Source of the DNA: Gigaspora margarita
Lineage: Eukaryota; Glomeromycota; Glomeromycetes; Diversisporales; Gigasporaceae
Reading direction: 5' to 3'
Assembly: GCA_009809945.1 (NCBI GenBank)
Contig: WTPW01000339.1
Coordinates: 62,001 to 126,000, forward strand
DNA: 64,000 bases
Under the pieces are notes generated by a model, which was not told where the DNA came from, searched no databases, and saw only the letters and a list, made by a program, of their open reading frames with translations. Position 1 is the stretch's first letter, and the number at the start of each line of letters is the position of its first letter. The position numbers and the translations under genes were made by a program. Positions 1 to 10,334 of this stretch are shown here, one piece after another.

Positions 1-180
1 TGCTAAGATACCTTCGATCAAAGATTTAAAAAATTTAAACATTTATCAAAAATATTAGCTGTAGCAAAGATTTACATAACTTTGGTTGAAAGTATCTTAG
101 CACCAAACTGACCAAATTTGATAAAATTTTTTATTTAAATTCTACTATTCTATAGAATTTAAATAAAAAAAATTTATTAA
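1..180. repeat. Fragment related to the ~195-bp satellite
   Basis: Positions 105-180 read 'ctgaccaaatttgat' followed by an AT-rich arm, a short central inversion around a tctatagaatt-type motif, and a complementary arm ending 'aaatttgattgg'. This is the same self-complementary layout as the satellite units at 51,470-55,500. The window starts inside it, so its full extent is unknown. I recognise no gene here. Confidence 0.45.
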
Positions 181-430
181 ATTTGATTGGATTCAAGAAT
201 TTATGAAATAATAGATGCAAGTTTTAGAATTATGCACTATGTAATGAATTTGGTAACAAATATTTTACAACTAATTGTAACTATATTAAAAATGGTTGAA
301 GCAGATAATACTGTGCTTTTATTTATTTACTCTAATATTAGAAAAATGATAAATACAATTCAAGATATTTTATGCAATTTTTTAAATAAAATTCAAGCTT
401 GTATTGAAGCATAATAGAATTATATTAATT
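181..430 (+). other. AT-rich stretch with a 75-codon open frame, probably not a gene
   Basis: The frame at 187-414 begins with TTG and encodes a hydrophobic, Ile/Leu/Asn-rich sequence with no motif I know. It sits between satellite-like DNA and a MITE. It could be a small exon or chance, and chance is likelier in DNA this AT-rich. Confidence 0.2.
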
Positions 431-1056
431 GGGAATATTTTTTTGTCGCACCCCTGATTTGACCAATCAAATCGCTCGATTTTGTAGGCAAAAAACAAAT
501 TTTTTTAAAAATTAAAGTTTTTACTTAATAAAGTATAAAATATATTAAAATAGCACACCATATAACGTAAAATTTTATTCTGAACAACCTTTTCTAAGTT
601 AGGAAGATAGATTGTCTTAGTAAAAAAAGACGTTTTATAAGAAAAACCAAAAATTTCAAAAGTTAGCACATATAAAACTTTTTTTTTTTACTAAAACAAA
701 CTACATTTTGACTTATAAAAAGTTTTTTATCGTAAAATTTTGCATATAATACGTAAATATAAATATAGATTTAATTAGTAAAAAAAAAGTTCTATATGTG
801 CTAATGTTGGAAATTTTTGGGTTTTCTTATAAAACGTCGTTTTTTACTAAGATAATCTATCCTTGTAACTTAGAAAAAGTTGTTCAGAATTAAATTTTAC
901 ACTATATATATAGTTATCGCTTATTTATTCTTATATTTTACTAGTAGAAATTTTAGTTTTTTTAAAAAAAAATTTTTTTGTCTACAAAATCGGGCGATTT
1001 GATTGGTCGAATCACGGGGGTGCGACATGTCGCGGGTGCGACAAATTTCTATTCCC
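431..1056. mobile_element. Mutator-type foldback MITE with 9-bp TSD
   Basis: The 626-bp element is bounded by the perfect 9-bp direct repeat ATATTAATT (422-430 and 1057-1065). It begins GGGAATATTT and ends with the complement TATTCCC. Inside the ends are complementary blocks, e.g. TGTCGCACCCCTGATTTGAC (450-469) against the 997-1026 region, and the inversion runs almost to the middle (arms near 290 bp). A 9-bp TSD with GGG-ending long TIRs is typical of Mutator-like elements. There is no transposase inside, so it is non-autonomous. Chance open frames in it (e.g. starting at 978) are not genes. Confidence 0.85.
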
Positions 1057-1065
1057 ATATTAATT

Positions 1066-1440
1066 ATCTAATTATGTTAGTTGCTTACATGCTTAATCTG
1101 CAATTTTTAGAAAAAAAAAACAGAACTTGCAATATAGAGCCTATAGGATACAATACATTTAATATATTTACAAATCAAAAATTTGAACAAGAAAGTCTTC
1201 ATACTTTTTCAATAATAAAATACAATTATTTACTATCCAAATTAAACAGTTACTAGTATCTTTATATACTTTTAATTGTTGGCTCTTTCATAATTGCAAA
1301 TTGCCTTAAATCTTTTTTGTTAAGTTTTGTTAAAAACACCTTCTGATTTAGATAAATCACAGTAACAAGTGAGATTACACAATGTGTTTACTGCTTAAGG
1401 TTGCTCTAGTTACCTACTATCTTTGAAGAAGTAGATATAG
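1066..1440. other. AT-rich stretch, nothing recognised
   Basis: I see no convincing coding frame, RNA gene or repeat between the Mutator-type MITE and the tandem array. Confidence 0.4.
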
Positions 1441-1657
1441 AATAACAATATATATAATAATATATATAATCAGAAATATATTAGTCAGTAAACAATAATC
1501 ACCAAAATATCAGCCTATTTTAAGTTTAAAAAAATAAATTAATAAAATCAAAAAATTTTATCATGAAATAAATAAAATCATGTGATAATAAGTATATATC
1601 ATTAATTATTAGCATAAGATTAAGATCATACAAGTTAATTAATAATATTGTATTTAG

Positions 1658-1939
1658 TAGGGTTTCTCAAATTCAAATCAAATATTGGATCAATTTGAAT
1701 TTGATCAAATCAAATTGACCCTGATTTGAATTTGATTTGATTCAAATATTTGGATTTGAATTTGATTTGAATTTGAATTTTTTAATAGTAATTTTCAAAT
1801 CAAATCAAATATTTGTCAAGTCAAATCAAATTTGGCCAGATTTGAATTTGATCAAATCAAATATAGTCAAATTTGAATTTGAATTTGAACAAATATTTGA
1901 TTCAAATATTTGAAGATCAAATCAAATTGCAAAACCCTA
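1658..1939. mobile_element. hAT-type MITE, family copy 1 (8-bp TSD)
   Basis: The 282-bp element is flanked by GTATTTAG at 1650-1657 and 1940-1947. It starts TAGGGTTTCTCAAATTC and ends TTGCAAAACCCTA. The interior is built almost entirely from alternating CAAATCAAAT and ATTTGAATTTGATTTGA blocks, so it is strongly self-complementary. A second copy, with its own different 8-bp TSD, is at 8035-8320. An 8-bp TSD and TAGGG ends fit the hAT superfamily; no coding sequence remains. Confidence 0.88.
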
Positions 1940-2106
1940 GTATTTAGATCATCTAATAATATATATAATAATATATATAATCAGAAAAATATAAGCTTGT
2001 AAAAATAGAAAATTACAATAATTAACAAAATATTAGCCTAAATTTAGATTATTAAAGTTAATTAATAATATTGTATTTAAATCATATAACAATATATATA
2101 ATAATA

Positions 2107-2689
2107 TAAGATAAGTGTAGGTATTGTAGTGAAGTTAAAGAGAATTTTTGGTATAACTTGGGATCTATTGGTCCAAATTGAATGATTTTGTACTATTCAA
2201 TATGTTTCGATGAAACAAATGAAATGGTATCAAATTGTTCAATTTGGACCACAGAATCACAGGTTATTTATAATAATAGGTTACACAAAATTGAATATTT
2301 GTATTGTGGTGAATGTGGGTATTGTGGCAAATCTATCATAAGTTATAATCTGTTAATCCAAACTAACAATTTTATACCATTTGAATTGTCACATCGAGAT
2401 AATTTGAATAGTACAAAAATTATTTGATTTTGATTACTGTATCTAGAATATTAGCATTAGAAAAGTGTCCAAATATAATATATTGTTTTTTTAAAAAATT
2501 GATTTATAATATTTGAATACCAATATCTTATGACCCAGTAATCGAAATCAAATGATTTTTATACTATTTGAATAGTCTCAATAAGATGATTTGAATGGTA
2601 TAAAAATCATTTGGTTTGGACTAACAAATCATAACTTATGAAGATTTACTACAATACTCACATTTGCCACAATACCCACACTTATCTTA
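2107..2689. mobile_element. TIR element carrying three palindromes
   Basis: The ends are inverted: AAGATAAGTGTAGGTATTGT on the left, and AATACCCACACTTATCTT on the right, with TA outside both, so a TA target duplication is possible. A related internal copy of the end motif lies near 2,300. The interior holds three successive hairpins of ~90-110 bp (about 2166-2258, 2345-2445, 2528-2640). Their arms resemble those of the palindromes at 3.9, 36.0 and 45.9-46.2 kb. An open frame at 2182-2427 is a by-product of these repeats. No transposase is present. Confidence 0.65.
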
Positions 2690-3150
2690 TATAATCAGAA
2701 ATATATTATTCAGTGAAAATAGAAAATTACAATAATCAAGCCTACTTTAAGTTTAAAAAAATAAATTAATAATATCAAATAAATATTATCATGAAATAAT
2801 TAAAATCATATAATAATCAGTATATATTATTAATTATTAGCCTAAAATTTAGATTATTAAAGTCAATTAATAATATTGTATTTAAATTATCTAATAATAT
2901 ATATAAGTAATATATATAATCAGAAATATATTAGTTAGTGAAAATAGAAAATTACAATAATCACCAAAATATTGGCCTATTTTAAGTTTAAAAAAAATAA
3001 ATTAATAAATCAAATAAATTTCATTATGAAATAAATAAAATTAGTATATATTATCTATTATTGTCTAAAATTAAGATTATACAAGTTAATTAATAATATC
3101 ATATTTAGATCATCTAATAAGTTTATAATCAGAAATATATTGTTAGGCTA

Positions 3151-3420
3151 ATTATTGTTAATTATATTATTAATATACATATATCTTCTTTTATTTGGAT
3201 TAATTTTAAAATTTAATATAATTATCAATCTATTAGCCCATAATATTAGGCTAATAAATTATGATTATATTAGTTAGTAAATAATCTTATATCCAATTTA
3301 ATAATGTTTGTTTTTTATGTATTACCTTAATATTGCTCTATTATATTAAAAAATTTTGACCTATAAAGAACTATCACTTAATGCAGGAAACAGATTCATA
3401 GCAGGTGCTACAAGTATTCT
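3151..3420. other. AT-rich stretch, nothing recognised
   Basis: This is spacer between the tandem array and the TGACGAAACC-rich repeat region, with no supported gene or structure. Confidence 0.4.
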
Positions 3421-4115
3421 ATCTGACGAATGACGTAACCTATGACGAATAACAAATCCATGACGAAACCCGTGATGATTAATGAAGCATAAGAAACTAT
3501 TATTCTCTTTTATAATGGAAACAATTTGATCTATACGAAGTTATTGTTTTTGTTTGCATTATCATATCTACCCATTTCTACTTTTTATCTGTTGATTTTT
3601 TTTATGACCATATCCGATCTTACCTGGTGAAAATGTCAATTACCTGAAGATATTCGATGGGTTTTACGAAAAACTACCGATATAAAAAAAATAAATTAAC
3701 TTTTGCACTTAAGAAACATGTCATAAAACTTTAAATAGATAATAAATAAAGTTATATATTACTTTTTATAGCGTGATTTTTTATTTTTAATAACAAATAG
3801 TAGTTTCGTCAATGGTTTCGTCAATCGTCAAAGGTTTCGTCAGTATTAAGGATGGGTTCGGTCGGTCATTTTCGTTTATGACCGTTAGTCGTATCTTGTG
3901 ATCCAATGATCCAAATCGTATTATTTTGGCACCATTCGATTCGTCTCATTGAGACGAATCGAATGGTACCAAAATAATCTGATCCGGATCATTGGATCAC
4001 AAGATACGACTGACGGTCATAAAACGGTTGACCGAAAATGACCGATCGAACCCGTCCCTGGTCAGGATCGTCATTTGACGAAACCTTTCGCAATTCAAAA
4101 ATAGTTTCGTCAAGC
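3421..4115. mobile_element. TGACGAAACC-rich element split by a long palindrome
   Basis: Direct and inverted copies of TGACGAAACC / GGTTTCGTCA cluster at 3,424-3,475, 3,800-3,845 and 4,066-4,115. The same motif in inverted clusters bounds a block at 25,045-25,800, so this is a dispersed family whose termini are arrays of this 10-mer. The 3,850-4,057 hairpin lies inside it and looks like a later insertion. No protein is encoded, and I cannot assign a superfamily. Confidence 0.5.
3850..4057. repeat. 208-bp near-perfect palindrome, apex GTCTC-ATT-GAGAC
   Basis: The left arm (3850-3950) begins GGATGGGTTCGGTCGGTC and the right arm ends with its near complement ACCGATCGAACCCGTCC. The centre reads ATTCGTCTCATTGAGACGAAT. 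The inner ~100 bp (3898-4010), including ATGATCCAAATC and ACCATTCGATTCGTCTC, belongs to the palindrome family also seen at 2.1-2.7, 36.0, 45.9 and 46.1 kb. Confidence 0.85.
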
Positions 4116-4439
4116 ATCTTTTATTGTGAGCTATCATTTTCACATCAAATAATATATAATAGTTATGTGATTTGTTGTAGTTTGTCAAGAATCATACTAG
4201 TAGTCAGCCGATTGTCGTACGTATTTGCAATTAAAAGGCAATGTCAGGTACATTTCAGAATTGCAAACTATCACCTTTTCTTATTCTTTCCTCTCTATCA
4301 CAACGATAAATATAAAAGGTATTAAGATATAGAAGGATTGCTTATGAATTAATACTGGAATTATTATAATTTTTATAATAATTGCTATATTTGGAGTATT
4401 TTTAATAAAATGTTTTGATTAATACTTGTTATTTAATGG

Positions 4440-4543
4440 ATATCGGTGAACACGGTGTATTCCACAGAATAATAGTAAAATTACGTGGCCTTCGGCCACG
4501 TGGTTTACTATTATTCTGTGGAATACACCGTGTTCACCGATAT
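4440..4543. repeat. 104-bp near-perfect hairpin, apex GGCC-TTC-GGCC
   Basis: The left arm ATATCGGTGAACACGGTGTA continues to ACGTGGCC. The right arm starts GGCCACGTGG and ends CGTGTTCACCGATAT. Apart from a small mismatch/indel patch near the apex the arms pair throughout. Its sequence is unrelated to the GTCTC/GAGAC family. It could be a MITE, since no TSD is obvious, or a structured transcribed element. Confidence 0.8.
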
Positions 4544-4559
4544 TCATAAAATAACTAGT

Positions 4560-5030
4560 TTATCCCATAGGTACGACGTAACAACCCGTGCAACACGTCA
4601 TTCAATAAACTTCAGCTACTGTAGTAATTTAAACTTTATTTCAATAATTGATCTATTTATTTTTTTATCTAAAAAAAAATAAAATAAAAATTGAATGCGA
4701 GAAACAGTAATATCATAATAACTGAAGAAATTTTCAAATTGCAGAAATCTCTTGTGTAAAGAATACTACAATAACAAATGTATTAAATGGCTGTGCCTCG
4801 ACCAGTTTCATAAAGTTATCAAGTATGAAACGAATTTAAGAATTTATTTCTTCAAGCTCAAGCTCTCCTATTGTCTTTGGAACCTTCGGCACATTCAAGA
4901 CTACTTTTAAATGATATTTTTAAACGTTAACTCACTTTTAAACTTTAAAACATTAAAAAAACGTGATAATAATATAAAAATAAAAAAATAAATTAATATT
5001 TTAAATATTTAAAAAAAACTTTTTTTTATT
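4560..5030. other. AT-rich stretch, nothing recognised
   Basis: Low-complexity A/T tracts with no supported gene. The short open frame at 4485-4682 runs through the hairpin above and is rejected. Confidence 0.35.
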
Positions 5031-5034
5031 GAAT

Positions 5035-5280
5035 AAAAAATTAATAAAGTACATCAAAATTCTTCATCTGCCTATAACAAGTTTAAAACCATTAGTATCT
5101 AGTAAAGTCCTTCACCTGCTTACAACAATTTTAAAACCTTCGAACCTAATAAATTCTTTCACTGTCTATAACAATTTTAAAACTCTCCTAGTCATCTGTC
5201 TTCCTATGACAATTTTAAAACCCACAGGACCTCAAAACACAATTTTAAAACCTACGACCTAGTAAACATTATTATTTTAA
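5035..5280 (+). repeat. Minisatellite, ~54-bp degenerate unit
   Basis: Four to five copies of a unit containing 'acaattttaaaacc' are spaced about 50-60 bp apart. The repeat stays open in one frame for 77 codons (5029-5262) with a recurring T-I-L-K-P motif, but length and context suggest coincidence. Confidence 0.6.
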
Positions 5281-5369
5281 GACCCGTAAAGAAATACTAA
5301 GTCTAGTTGATTACATAATCGTGAACTTAGTTCACGAACTTTAACATCAAAACTTAACGTTAATCACTG

Positions 5370-5412
5370 GTCTATATGAAAATCATGTGTCACATGATTT
5401 TCATGTGAATAA
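5370..5412. repeat. Short perfect palindrome
   Basis: GAAAATCATGTG followed by its complement CACATGATTTTC, a T separating them, lies within this AT-rich spacer. The spacer up to 5,531 holds nothing else recognisable. Confidence 0.5.
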
Positions 5413-5531
5413 TTTAGAAAAAAAAGCACGAGTTGTTACATAGTACCCATGGGGTAATTAGAGTTTTTCATGCATTGTACTATAAAGATCTAGCCTATTT
5501 GAACATGGGGGGTTTTTTTTGCACTCATGAT

Positions 5532-6894
5532 CAGTGATGGCAATTTAATCGGCCAAACAAAATTTAATTGGCCATCGGCCAATACAAAATAATTTGGCCA
5601 AAATGGCCAAAATTTTACGGCCAAAGTTGAATGTCAATTGGCCAGGCCAAATAAAATTATTTGGCCTATATGGCCGTTGGCCAATGTCCAAATGGCCAAA
5701 CGGCCAACCGGCCAAATTTCTCTGTATAGTAATAAAAAAAGAAAAGTGTATAAAAATACTGTAGGGAAGCATATTAATATATAAGATAACTTAAGTAATA
5801 ATTGTTAAGCTATATAAAAAAAAAAATCTAAGCTAAGGTTTAATAAGCTATATAAAAAATAATTTAAGCGAAGATTTAATAAGTCATATTAAAAATAATT
5901 TAAGCGAAAGTATAATAAGAAGCGAAAGTATAATAAGCTATATAAAAAAAAGTAAATTAAGCGAAGGCTTAGAAAATTATATAAAAGCATAATTTGAACA
6001 AAGGTTTAATAAGTAATTTGAGCAAAGGTTTAGTAAGCAAAGATTTAGTAGATAATTTGAGCAAAGGTTTGGTAAGCAAAGGTTTAGTAAGTAATTTGAG
6101 CAAAGGTTTAGTAAGTTATATAGAAAAACTATTTAAGTGAAGATTTAATAAATAATTTAAGCAAAGGTTCAGCAAGTTGTATAAAAAAATAATTTAAGCG
6201 AAGGTTTAATAAGTAATATGAACAAAGGCTTAGTAAGTAATTTGAGCGAAAGTTCAGTAAGTAAGTTGAGCTAAGGTTCAGTAAGTTATATTAAAAAATA
6301 ATTTGAGCGAAGGTTTATTAAGTAATTTGAGCAAAGTATCGGTATGTAATTTTTGAGCGAAGGTTTAGTATGTAATTTGAGTAAAGTTTTATTACTTACT
6401 ATGTATTTTGTTATTATTAAATCGTTAGCTGATCTATGCAATAAAAACTTTTACTGATTTCGTCAAATGGGATTCTTTAAATACTCCAATCTCATTTTCC
6501 AATTTCAAAATTTTAATACATAATTAAGATCATTTATTTCCGAAATATGCTATTTTTTTTTTATTAAAGATATCGAAACCTGAGCCTCATATAAACACGA
6601 AGCTAAAAGGTATATAAAGCATATAAATAAACTTAATTCTATCTATATAATTAAATGCTAAAATTATATAATTAATACATGAAGCTAAAAGGTATATAAA
6701 GCATATAAATAAACTTAATTCTAGCTATATCATTCAATGCTAAAATTATATAATTAATTAGTAATAAACATGTATTAATATTGGACCAATCAAATTACTA
6801 GCTTTGTTTGGCCATTTCGGCCAAAAATGAAATTTATATTTTTGGCCTTTTGGCCACGGCCATTGGCCGGCCAAATAGCCAAGTGACATCACTG
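5532..6894. mobile_element. GGCC-rich TIR element, possibly hAT
   Basis: The left end reads CAGTGATGGCAATTTAATCG and the right end reads CAAGTGACATCACTG; CAGTGATG is shared as an inverted terminus. Both subterminal regions are crowded with GGCCAA / TTGGCC motifs in opposite orientation (5,550-5,720 and 6,805-6,875). CAGTG-type ends recall hAT elements, but flanking 8-mers do not match, so no TSD supports this. The interior is a minisatellite plus an ~82-bp tandem duplication (about 6,599-6,763). No transposase is present. Confidence 0.6.
5780..6400. repeat. Minisatellite inside the GGCC-rich element
   Basis: About 20 degenerate copies of a 25-40 bp unit around 'aatttgagcaaaggtttagtaag' (e.g. 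6,015, 6,055, 6,090, 6,225, 6,300, 6,360) follow one another. Copies differ by small indels. Confidence 0.7.
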
Positions 6895-6901
6895 CCTTAG
6901 G

Positions 6902-8480
6902 TCTTATCAGAGGCACAGGCACAAAGGGCCAATGCAACTATTGTAAAAGACCACTTTGACAAGCTTCATCATGTAATCCAGGAGCATTCTCTTACTGCCA
7001 AATGCATCTGGAACATGAATAAAACAGGCTTTGTTATTGCCCCTAAGGTCCAAAGGTACTTGCACAAAAGGGCACATATCAAGTACATAAGTCTCCAATG
7101 GTATCGTGCATGATCATATCTCTGTTGCACCAACAATTTCAGCTGCTAGTGATTATGTTCCTCTATTAATTATTTATAAGGGTGTTCGTGTTATCCCAGG
7201 TTTATTAGACAGAGCTCCAGCTAGCAGCATTATGGGTTTTACAGATACTGGATACATGAGAGAAGACCTTTTTCTAATGTATCTTGAGCACTTTATCAAC
7301 TCAATTCTACCCACTTATCCCATTCTTCTAATGCTTGATGGACATAAAAGCCATATTAATTATTGTAGCATTAGTTTTTGTCATAAAAATGGTATTTTGC
7401 TTTATGCACTTCTACCACACACTATACATATCCTCCAACTATCAGAAATCCCTTTTGCCAAACTTAAAAAAGAGTATAATAAAGGCTGCGAAATGCTTTA
7501 TAATAATAGTAAAGAGTTAGTAACAAAGCATTCATTTGTAAAGATACTCAGGCCTGCATTCCTTTCTACTTACACTCTAGTAGCAATTACTAATGCATTT
7601 AAAGCTATTGGAATTTGGCCCTTTAATCCCAGTGTTATTAGTAATGACCACCTCAATCCTTCATTAACTACTGAACAATTTGACATACCTAAAACATTCG
7701 ACCAAGTACATATACAAGCTAATCCACAACCAACCCAAGTTTTTTTAATTCCTAACCATCTAATCCATACCTTACCTGAGTCAACCTTTTAAACGAAGCA
7801 GAAATATTAAGATCCAAGATTGAAGCCTTTAGGGTAGAAAATAAAATGTTGAAGGAGGAAAATGTGTTGCTAAAAGAGGAATTGGAGACCTTTAAGAGCC
7901 TGGGACTTCTTCCTTAAAGCTAGTGCTCAAGTATCCAACTTCTCAATATAAAGATCAAGAGACCAATGGACAATCAAAGAAAAGAAAAACTCTACTATTT
8001 GCATGGCTTTTTACTAGCGATCAATCTTGGCAAGTAGAGTTCTTCAAATTCAAATCAAATCAAATATTAAGCATATTTGAATTTGATCAAATCAAATAAG
8101 CCTTGATTTGAATTTGATTTGAATTAAAAATTCTGTATTTGAATTTGATTTGATTTGAAATTTTACTTATAAATTATCAAATATTTCAAATATTTGATCA
8201 AATCAAATCAAATATTCATTAATTTGAATTTGATTTGATTTGAAAATTCTGCATTTGAATTTAATTTGAGTTCAAATATTTGATCAAATCAAACAAATCA
8301 AATCAAATTGCAGAACCCTATTGGCAAGAGGTAAGGGAAGCAGAAGAGTTGGTGAATAAGAAAGCTAAAAACATAAAAGAAAAGAAGAGGCTGCTTTAAA
8401 ATGTGCTAATCATGAACTAGAAAGTACAAAAACAAGAAATTAGGGAGCAAAAAAAAAAAGAGCAAGTAAAAAAAAAATAA
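6902..8480 (+). pseudogene. pogo/Tigger-type (DDE_1) transposase remnant
   Basis: The conceptual protein resembles pogo/Tigger/CENP-B-like transposases, which cut and paste DNA transposons. The part visible starts in the catalytic domain; the DNA-binding N-terminus is absent. Frame 1 (6,905-7,095) contains WNMNKTGF, where active family members have N-x-D-E-T-G. A frameshift leads into 7106-7792, with the MLDGHKSH motif (second catalytic Asp) and HTIHILQLSEIPFAKLK, where the third Asp of the usual QPLD box is not visible. After another frameshift, 7,791-7,917 encodes a Glu/Lys-rich coiled coil, and a basic KKRK stretch follows. A hAT MITE (8035-8320) interrupts the tail. It is therefore dead by frameshift, truncation, insertion and loss of two acidic residues. 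Identification is firm at the level of the DDE_1 family. Confidence 0.82.
8035..8320. mobile_element. hAT-type MITE, family copy 2 (8-bp TSD)
   Basis: The 286-bp element is bounded by TTGGCAAG at 8027-8034 and 8321-8328. It begins TAGAGTTCTTCAAATTC and ends TTGCAGAACCCTA. Same family as 1658-1939, with the same CAAATCAAAT interior. It sits inside the tail of the pogo-like pseudogene, and removing it plus one TSD copy rejoins that gene's sequence, so the insertion is younger than the pogo copy. Confidence 0.9.
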
Positions 8481-8490
8481 TCTAACTGAA

Positions 8491-8521
8491 ACATATGTAT
8501 GTACATACATACATACATACA
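8491..8521. repeat. (CATA)n microsatellite
   Basis: About seven CATA units occur just past the end of the pogo-like remnant. The following DNA to about 8,950 is AT-rich and featureless except for CCACAATACCCATACTTACC at 8,776-8,797. That sequence resembles the terminus of the 2,107-2,689 TIR element and may be an orphan end. Confidence 0.6.
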
Positions 8522-8949
8522 AATTATCTGTTATACTGTACAGTACAAACATAACTTACATGACAGAATGGAGCATTTGATTACCTGTTGTTTGATGTAT
8601 GTCATTCTGCCTTAGTTGTTAAAAATCACAATTTTTAATTGATTTCAAGAAAATCAAAATATAATAATAATTTTAGATGAAACTGATCTTATTTTTTTGG
8701 TGGCTTAAAGCAAATGATGTCTATTATTTGTAGGACAAATTTGATATTGATAAATTTATATTGTAAATTTTTATTACAATTTATTCCTAACCCCACCACA
8801 ATACCCATACTTACCTTAATTATTTGCATATTAATATCATTAGATTCACTATAATTTGTAATTAATTTATTACTATGAATTAATAATCAATTGTCATTTA
8901 TAAATTTTTTCAATATTATTTTATATCTTTGAGGTTTAAAAAATTGGTT

Positions 8950-10080
8950 TTCATTCATTATGCATACTTTTTATCTTTGAAATTAGAGTACCTGAGATAT
9001 GGAAAATGTTAATAAATGATTAGTGAGTTACATACTGTGTATCATCAGAATGGTAAAATTTATAACAATAACTTATAATAGAAACTATAATAATACTAAC
9101 TCAACCCTAACACATATTGTGATTATTAGAATAATGAAAAGGTTTTTGTGAGAATTTTTTTATAATAATTCTTGACAGAGATACCACAATAATTTTGATG
9201 CAAACTCAACCTTAAAATGTATTATCTGTCAAGTAAGTTTGTAACAGAATTTTTAATATTAAAACATAATAGAAATTATAATAATTCACATTTTCATCAT
9301 TACCAATATAAACTGCATGCTGCAAGTCACTGGATTAATGAGTAAAGTTTGTAACAAAATTTTTTATGATGCTTTTAATGCAAATTGACTCAATTTTTAA
9401 CTATATACTGTGGTTGCTGAATAGTGAGGGGAATTTGTACAGAATTTTTACAGTAATTCACAATAGAAATCACCATTCAATGCAAATTAACAACCTTAAT
9501 CAATATTATGTGTTAAGTAGATTGTAACAGAATTTTTAAAATTTTATTTTTATGAAAGAATTTATTTTGTTTTTAAAAAAGGATTTATGAGTATTTGATA
9601 AATTGTTTTTGAAGTAAAGTCTTAAAAATTAATGATTCCAGGCTTTCTCTTTACAATACTTATTTTAGAAATTGGCATTCACCAATAAAACTAACCTAAC
9701 TTTTAGCTGCATACTATTTGTTATTAGTGTAATGAGCTTGTAACAGACTTTTTTATAGTTAGATTATAATAATTCAAACTAACCCACTACATATTGCAAT
9801 CACTGGTATAGCGAACAAATTTTGTAATAGAATTTTTTTTATAAAAACTTATGACAAAAATTACAATAATATTGGCTCAGCCATTTACTGTGTACTGAAA
9901 TAGAGTGTAAATTCTGTGGCAGAATTTTATAGTAACATAATTTTAATGCAAACCAACTCAATCTTAACCATATACTGTAGTTAATAGTATAGTATGTTCA
10001 GTACAGAATTTTTTTGTGACGATCCAATGCAAACTAACCCAGCATATTTATAATGAGAATTTACAGATTTTAACTAAGAT
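8950..10080. repeat. Minisatellite, ~80-100 bp unit (orientation A)
   Basis: Degenerate units repeat the order 'gtaacagaattttt' - 'ataatagaaattataataat' - 'actaactcaaccttaa' - 'atactgtgattactg', about 12 times. The array at 32,930-34,290 is the same family in reverse complement. A Helitron-like 3' terminus follows within 50 bp. Confidence 0.7.
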
Positions 10081-10100
10081 ATTAAGGTTTTTTACAAAGC

Positions 10101-10131
10101 TCCCGTGGCAGGGCCACGGTCAGGTGCTAGT
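10101..10131 (+). mobile_element. Helitron-like 3' terminus (hairpin + CTAG)
   Basis: CCGTGG (10103-10108), loop CAGGG and CCACGG (10114-10119) form a GC-rich stem in very AT-rich DNA. Seven nucleotides later comes CTAG (10127-10130), then T. A short GC hairpin about 10 nt before CTRR, inserted before a T, is the textbook Helitron 3' end. The preceding minisatellite would be the body of a non-autonomous copy. I could not find a convincing 5' TC terminus. Confidence 0.55.
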
Positions 10132-10334
10132 ATATTTTCAAATAAGCAACGATGAAGTTTACAATTAGCTAATTGTAAAAATTTATATATGTAGGCAAAA
10201 TCCGATTCAGAATCAAAATGTAGTATCTTTATTTAGATGTATTATCAATAATAAAGATAAAAATTAAAAAAATTTTTTTATCATGCGGTATCATGCGCAT
10301 TTTATTATAAAATGCCCATTTTTCCCATCTCTAT
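10132..10334. other. AT-rich spacer with a 22-bp palindrome
   Basis: TTTACAATTAGCTAATTGTAAA near 10,158 is a perfect palindrome. Nothing else is recognised before the segmental duplication begins. Confidence 0.4.

Larger units (their letters stand above)
1441..3150. repeat. Tandem array, ~215-bp unit, interrupted by two insertions
   Basis: Four to five related blocks begin near 1,456, 1,958, 2,690 and 2,906. Each contains 'ataatcagaaatatatta', then 'aaaattacaataatcac', then 'ttaattaataatattgta'. Block 2 is shortened. A hAT MITE (1658-1939) sits in the first block and a TIR element (2107-2689) separates the second from the third. The last block fades out near 3,150. Confidence 0.7.

Noticed and set aside
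187..414. 75-codon hydrophobic ORF as a gene
   Set aside because: TTG start, no motif, no splice or promoter support, and close to satellite-like DNA.
5532..6894. Firm hAT assignment of the GGCC-rich element
   Set aside because: CAGTG ends suggest it, but the flanking 8-mers do not match; kept only as a tentative TIR element.
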